A stretch of 8,363 nucleotides of DNA from Nitrosotalea sp. (GTDB lineage: Archaea > Halobacteriota > Syntropharchaeia > Alkanophagales > Methanospirareceae): assembly GCA_020725315.1 (NCBI GenBank), contig DYFG01000067.1, positions 1 through 8,363 of the forward strand, written 5' to 3'. This document shows positions 6,206 to 8,363 of the stretch, one piece after another. The notes beneath the pieces were generated by a model. That model had not been told where the DNA came from and did no database searches. It was given only the letters and a program-made list of their open reading frames with translations. The position numbers were made by a program, and so were the translations under genes. Position 1 is the first letter of the stretch, and every line of letters starts with the position of its first letter.

Positions 6206-7495
6206 ATGCCTTTAGTAAACAGATATATAAAGCCCAGAAAATTTTACCTCGAAACGTTCGGCTGCACTGCCAATGTGGGTGACACGATGAAGATGCGCGC
6301 TATTCTAAGGAATAATGGGCATGAGCTTGTAGAAGAAAGTGAAGCCGATGTTGTTATCGTGAATACGTGCACGGTAACGAAGAGAACTGAATTAAATGTG
6401 ATAAAGAGGCTGAAGGAGTTGAAGGACGAGAGTAAAGAGGTGGTTGTAGCAGGTTGTATGGCGGCAGCACAGCCTGGATTGGTGAAACGTATTTTAGGCG
6501 AAGATGTGACACTGATAACACCACGAGATATTGGTGATAGTTATAGTGAGGAACAAGGGCTTGATTTTGACGGTGTGGTTGGTATCATTCCGATAGCAGT
6601 AGGCTGCGTAGGGGAATGTTCTTATTGTATCGTAAAGCGAGCGAAGGGCGATCTGAGAAGCTACAAGCCCGAAAAGATATGCGAAGCGGTTAAAAGTGCG
6701 GTGGAAAGCGGTGCGAAGGAAATAAGAATTACTGCACAGGACTGTAGTGCCTATGGCTGGGAGAAGTTAGGTACATTAAAGCTCCCCGAGTTGTTAGAAA
6801 TGGTGACCTCGGTGGAGGGTGATTTTAAAATACGAGTGGGCATGATGAACCCATTTACCGTGATTCACATCTTAGCTGAACTCCTTGAAGCATTCGACTC
6901 CGAGAAGATCTTCAAATTCTTTCACGTGCCCGTGCAATCTGGTTCTGATAAGGTGCTGAGAGAGATGAGAAGGGGTTATAAAGCTGCTGATTTCGTTGAG
7001 ATAGGAAAAAGCATAAGAAAACGGTTCGAATATAGCACACTCTGCACTGATTTCATCATTGGATTTCCAACAGAGACGGAAGAGGATTTCTTCTCCTCTT
7101 TGAACCTATTAGAAGAAGTAAAACCTGAAAAAGTGAATATAACGAGGTTTTCTCAAAGACCGGGAACGGAAGCATCGAATTTAAAGGATTTGCTGGAGCG
7201 AGAGAAGAAAAGGAGGTCGAGAATCTTCTCTTCGCGTTATCGCCAGATTATTTTCGAAAAGAATAAAGAGTTGGAAGGAAAGGAACTCCCTGTTTTAATA
7301 ACGGAGAAAGGGAAGAAAGGGGGCGTAATAGGCAGGGACATTGCGTATCGAATGATCGTACTAAAAATCCTTACAGGGTTTTCGGGGTCAACGGGGCGGA
7401 GCCCCGTTTATAATGATTTGCCACTCGGTGCCACGTATACGGTGCGGATACGGGAGGCAAAGAGCACGTATTTGATGGGAGAAGTTGTTGTGTAA
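6206..7495 (+). CDS. tRNA (N6-threonylcarbamoyladenosine-37-C2) methylthiotransferase, CDKAL1/e-MtaB-like radical SAM enzyme
   Basis: Predicted to add a methylthio group to t6A37 of ANN-decoding tRNAs (giving ms2t6A) using two [4Fe-4S] clusters and SAM; cytoplasmic. The 429-residue product shows the MiaB-family order. The N-terminal UPF0004 domain starts FYLETFGCTAN, with cluster ligands Cys20, Cys55 (VNTCTV) and Cys84 (VAGCMAAAQP). The radical-SAM CxxxCxxC motif is at Cys134, Cys138 and Cys141 (GCVGECSYC). FFHVPVQSGSD (238-248), DFIIGFPTET (282-291) and FSQRPGT (315-321) follow. A C-terminal TRAM RNA-binding domain (about 360-429) ends in TYLMGEVVV. The FGCTAN form and the TRAM sequence resemble the archaeal/eukaryotic branch more than bacterial MiaB or RimO; the substrate is assigned by family. 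An in-frame TAA at 6188 fixes the ATG. Oddity: residues about 388-403 look like an insertion in the TRAM domain, encoded by a GC-rich hairpin sequence. Confidence 0.92.
   Translation: MPLVNRYIKPRKFYLETFGCTANVGDTMKMRAILRNNGHELVEESEADVVIVNTCTVTKRTELNVIKRLKELKDESKEVVVAGCMAAAQPGLVKRILGEDVTLITPRDIGDSYSEEQGLDFDGVVGIIPIAVGCVGECSYCIVKRAKGDLRSYKPEKICEAVKSAVESGAKEIRITAQDCSAYGWEKLGTLKLPELLEMVTSVEGDFKIRVGMMNPFTVIHILAELLEAFDSEKIFKFFHVPVQSGSDKVLREMRRGYKAADFVEIGKSIRKRFEYSTLCTDFIIGFPTETEEDFFSSLNLLEEVKPEKVNITRFSQRPGTEASNLKDLLEREKKRRSRIFSSRYRQIIFEKNKELEGKELPVLITEKGKKGGVIGRDIAYRMIVLKILTGFSGSTGRSPVYNDLPLGATYTVRIREAKSTYLMGEVVV
7390..7408. repeat. GC-rich palindromic element inside the TRAM-domain coding sequence
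   Basis: AACGGGGC-GGA-GCCCCGTT is a perfect eight-base-pair hairpin with a three-base loop, in the coding strand of the methylthiotransferase gene. It is far richer in G+C than its surroundings. It encodes part of GFSGSTGRSPVYN, a Gly/Ser-rich stretch between two expected TRAM strands (IAYRMIVLK and LGATYTVRI). From memory of the family these are normally joined by a short turn, so the stretch looks like an in-frame insertion. The shape matches the small palindromic repeats that can insert within genes of some prokaryotes; whether copies occur elsewhere in this genome cannot be seen here. Confidence 0.6.
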
Positions 7496-7496
7496 G

Positions 7497-7618
7497 GTTT
7501 TCCCCCGAAGATACCCCTACGATCTCATATCCTATGGATGTAGACATTCCTCCAATTGCGTGGGTGTGACAACCTCATCGTCAACGACCATGCACCTTCT
7601 ATTTTGCATCACCCGCAT
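7497..7618 (-). pseudogene. Remnant of a response-regulator receiver (REC) domain gene, frameshifted and truncated
   Basis: Read on the minus strand from the ATG at 7618 (or the in-frame ATG at 7609, which has GGGTG just upstream), the sequence gives MVVDDEVVTPTQLEECLHP and then a TAG at 7532-7534. Moving by one base at that point gives IGYEIVGVSSGEN (7535 down to 7497). Joined, the two pieces follow the first half of a receiver domain: the hydrophobic strand and acidic DDE, helix 1, then a GYEIVG-type second strand and SSGE. About 35-40 residues survive; the phospho-acceptor Asp, usually near residue 55, and everything after it are missing. The similarity ends two bases from the neighbouring gene's stop codon. 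A TATA-like palindrome lies at 7651-7662 upstream, so the decay may be fairly recent. It is unlikely to make a functional protein. Confidence 0.6.
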
Positions 7619-7650
7619 GTTGCTAAATTTGAGCAATATTATCTATCGTC

Positions 7651-7662
7651 AACTATATAGTT
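7651..7662. promoter_or_regulatory. Palindromic TATA element AACTATATAGTT
   Basis: A perfect 12-base palindrome with a TATA core, so it can be read in both directions. Toward the plus strand it would start transcription near 7682-7686, giving a leader of about 35 bases for the regulator at 7721. Toward the minus strand it would start near 7630, just ahead of the receiver-domain remnant. It may be the shared promoter of the former divergent pair, or a binding site for the adjacent regulator. Confidence 0.45.
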
Positions 7663-7682
7663 TACAAAGAATACTGTTTTTA

Positions 7683-7697
7683 GGGGAGGAAAGGGGG
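7683..7697 (+). promoter_or_regulatory. Purine-rich Shine-Dalgarno-like stretch, unusually far from the regulator start
   Basis: The stretch contains GGGGAGGAAAGGGGG, an excellent anti-16S match, but it ends 23 bases before the ATG at 7721, well beyond normal spacing. In the 7721 frame the intervening codons are open (VIINISKA) with no ATG, GTG or TTG, so a closer start would need a rare codon such as ATA. The spacing may mean inefficient translation or a small indel that displaced the original start. Confidence 0.35.
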
Positions 7698-7720
7698 TAA
7701 TAATAAATATAAGTAAAGCG

Positions 7721-8347
7721 ATGACGAGTAGGAAAAAGAATACTCATGATATTCTTCGCCTCACCACTTGCTCTGATCTGCGGAGGGATATCCTTATTTA
7801 TTTGGAGAACGGTAAGAAACCGCTAAGCGAAATACGAGATGCGCTGGGAGTAAGCTCTACAACAGCTATACATGCATTAAGAGATCTTGAAAAGGATACC
7901 CTCGTTCTTCAAGGTGAAGATAGAAATTATGCGCTGACAAAAATCGGTGAGCTTATCGCATTAAAATTGACCGATTTCATAGACGCGATAAAGGTATTGA
8001 AAAAGCATAAGGACTTTTGGCTTACGCATGACCTCAGCGGAATTCCAGAGCAGTTGCTTGGGAAGATTGGGTGGTTGAGTAACTCAAATTTAGTAAATAT
8101 AGATGCATTAGATATAATCAAGGCGCATACGAATTACATGGAGCTCCTCACGACTGCGAGGTGGATAAAAGGGGTTTCTCCCATATTTTCGCCTGAGTAT
8201 CCAAAGGTATTCGAAGATTTGGCTACGCGTTCCCTTACACAGCTTGTAGTAACAGAAAGGGTGTTGAAGAAAGTGACCGATGCTGTAGGTTCAGAAACTA
8301 CTAAAAGTGTATCTATTCAGGTTTTTAAAGTTTTTGCTATCCTCTAA
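7721..8347 (+). CDS. Winged-helix transcriptional regulator of the FilR1/DUF1724 type, probably C-terminally disrupted
   Basis: Likely DNA-binding regulator of the family common in methanogens and related archaea; ligand and targets are unknown. Residues about 12-80 form an ArsR-like winged helix: LTTCSDLRRDILIYLENG, the recognition region LGVSSTTAIHALRDLEKD (42-59), and the wing ending in YALTKIGELIA. A helical linker follows, then the family's middle domain: FWLTHDLSGIPEQLLGKIGWL (99-119) and VSPIFSPEYPKVFEDLATRS (152-171). The product has 208 residues, whereas relatives are usually about 250-270. It ends abruptly at FKVFAIL. One base out of frame, the 3' sequence reads SSNFENYL through to the window end, which resembles the family's next conserved segment, so a one-base shift in one of the T5 runs at 8322-8326 or 8331-8335 is likely. 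No signal peptide or membrane segment is seen. ATG 7721 is the only canonical start nearby, but its ribosome-binding sequence is far upstream. Confidence 0.8.
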   Translation: MTSRKKNTHDILRLTTCSDLRRDILIYLENGKKPLSEIRDALGVSSTTAIHALRDLEKDTLVLQGEDRNYALTKIGELIALKLTDFIDAIKVLKKHKDFWLTHDLSGIPEQLLGKIGWLSNSNLVNIDALDIIKAHTNYMELLTTARWIKGVSPIFSPEYPKVFEDLATRSLTQLVVTERVLKKVTDAVGSETTKSVSIQVFKVFAIL

Positions 8348-8363
8348 TTTCGAAAATTATTTA

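Noticed and set aside
7485..7700. 71-codon plus-strand open frame overlapping the end of the methylthiotransferase gene
   Set aside because: No recognisable domain, no ribosome-binding site of its own, and it is antisense to the receiver-domain remnant, which explains the sequence better.
1..8363. CRISPR array, tRNA or rRNA gene, insertion sequence, phage or defence system
   Set aside because: No regularly spaced direct repeats, cloverleaf or conserved rRNA segments, transposase or integrase motifs were seen. All sizeable genes are housekeeping or regulatory.

Overview
The window reads as a chromosomal segment from a euryarchaeon, most likely of the methanogen / methane-oxidising (ANME-like) lineages. 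Four things point there: a type 2 isopentenyl diphosphate isomerase, an archaeal/eukaryotic-type (CDKAL1/e-MtaB-like) tRNA methylthiotransferase with a TRAM domain, a winged-helix regulator of the FilR1/DUF1724 kind typical of methanogens and their relatives, and archaeal-looking TATA elements with GGAGG/GGTG Shine-Dalgarno sequences. DnaK/DnaJ and GyrA are the bacterial-type genes that many Euryarchaeota acquired long ago. The genus cannot be fixed from this sequence alone.

Layout. Positions 1-2268, minus strand: the 5' part of dnaJ (cut by the window edge) and complete dnaK, in the order dnaK-dnaJ and overlapping by 14 bases. Positions 2269-2402: a compact divergent promoter region with a TATA box for dnaK and a perfect 12-base palindrome on the predicted dnaK transcription start. 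Positions 2403-4940, plus strand: complete gyrA, with no gyrB beside it. Positions 5007-6113, minus strand: fni, convergent with gyrA. Positions 6114-6205: an AT-rich divergent promoter region with four copies of a TCTCTTT/AAAGAGA half-site. Positions 6206-7495, plus strand: a tRNA methylthiotransferase whose TRAM domain seems to carry a short in-frame insertion built around a GC-rich hairpin. Positions 7496-7720: an intergenic stretch that, on the minus strand, holds a decayed fragment of a response-regulator receiver gene. Positions 7721-8347, plus strand: a FilR1-type regulator whose reading frame ends early, apparently through a one-base frameshift in a T-rich tract just before the window ends.

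The genes are mostly housekeeping: protein folding (DnaK/DnaJ), DNA supercoiling (GyrA), isoprenoid precursor balance for archaeal lipids (Fni) and tRNA modification (methylthiotransferase). Apart from dnaK-dnaJ they are single transcription units rather than one pathway operon. The unusual content is concentrated at the right end (7360-8363): a palindromic insertion, a gene remnant and a probable frameshift within 1 kb, which suggests a more plastic segment. I see no tRNA or rRNA gene, CRISPR array, transposase or convincing novel multi-gene system.
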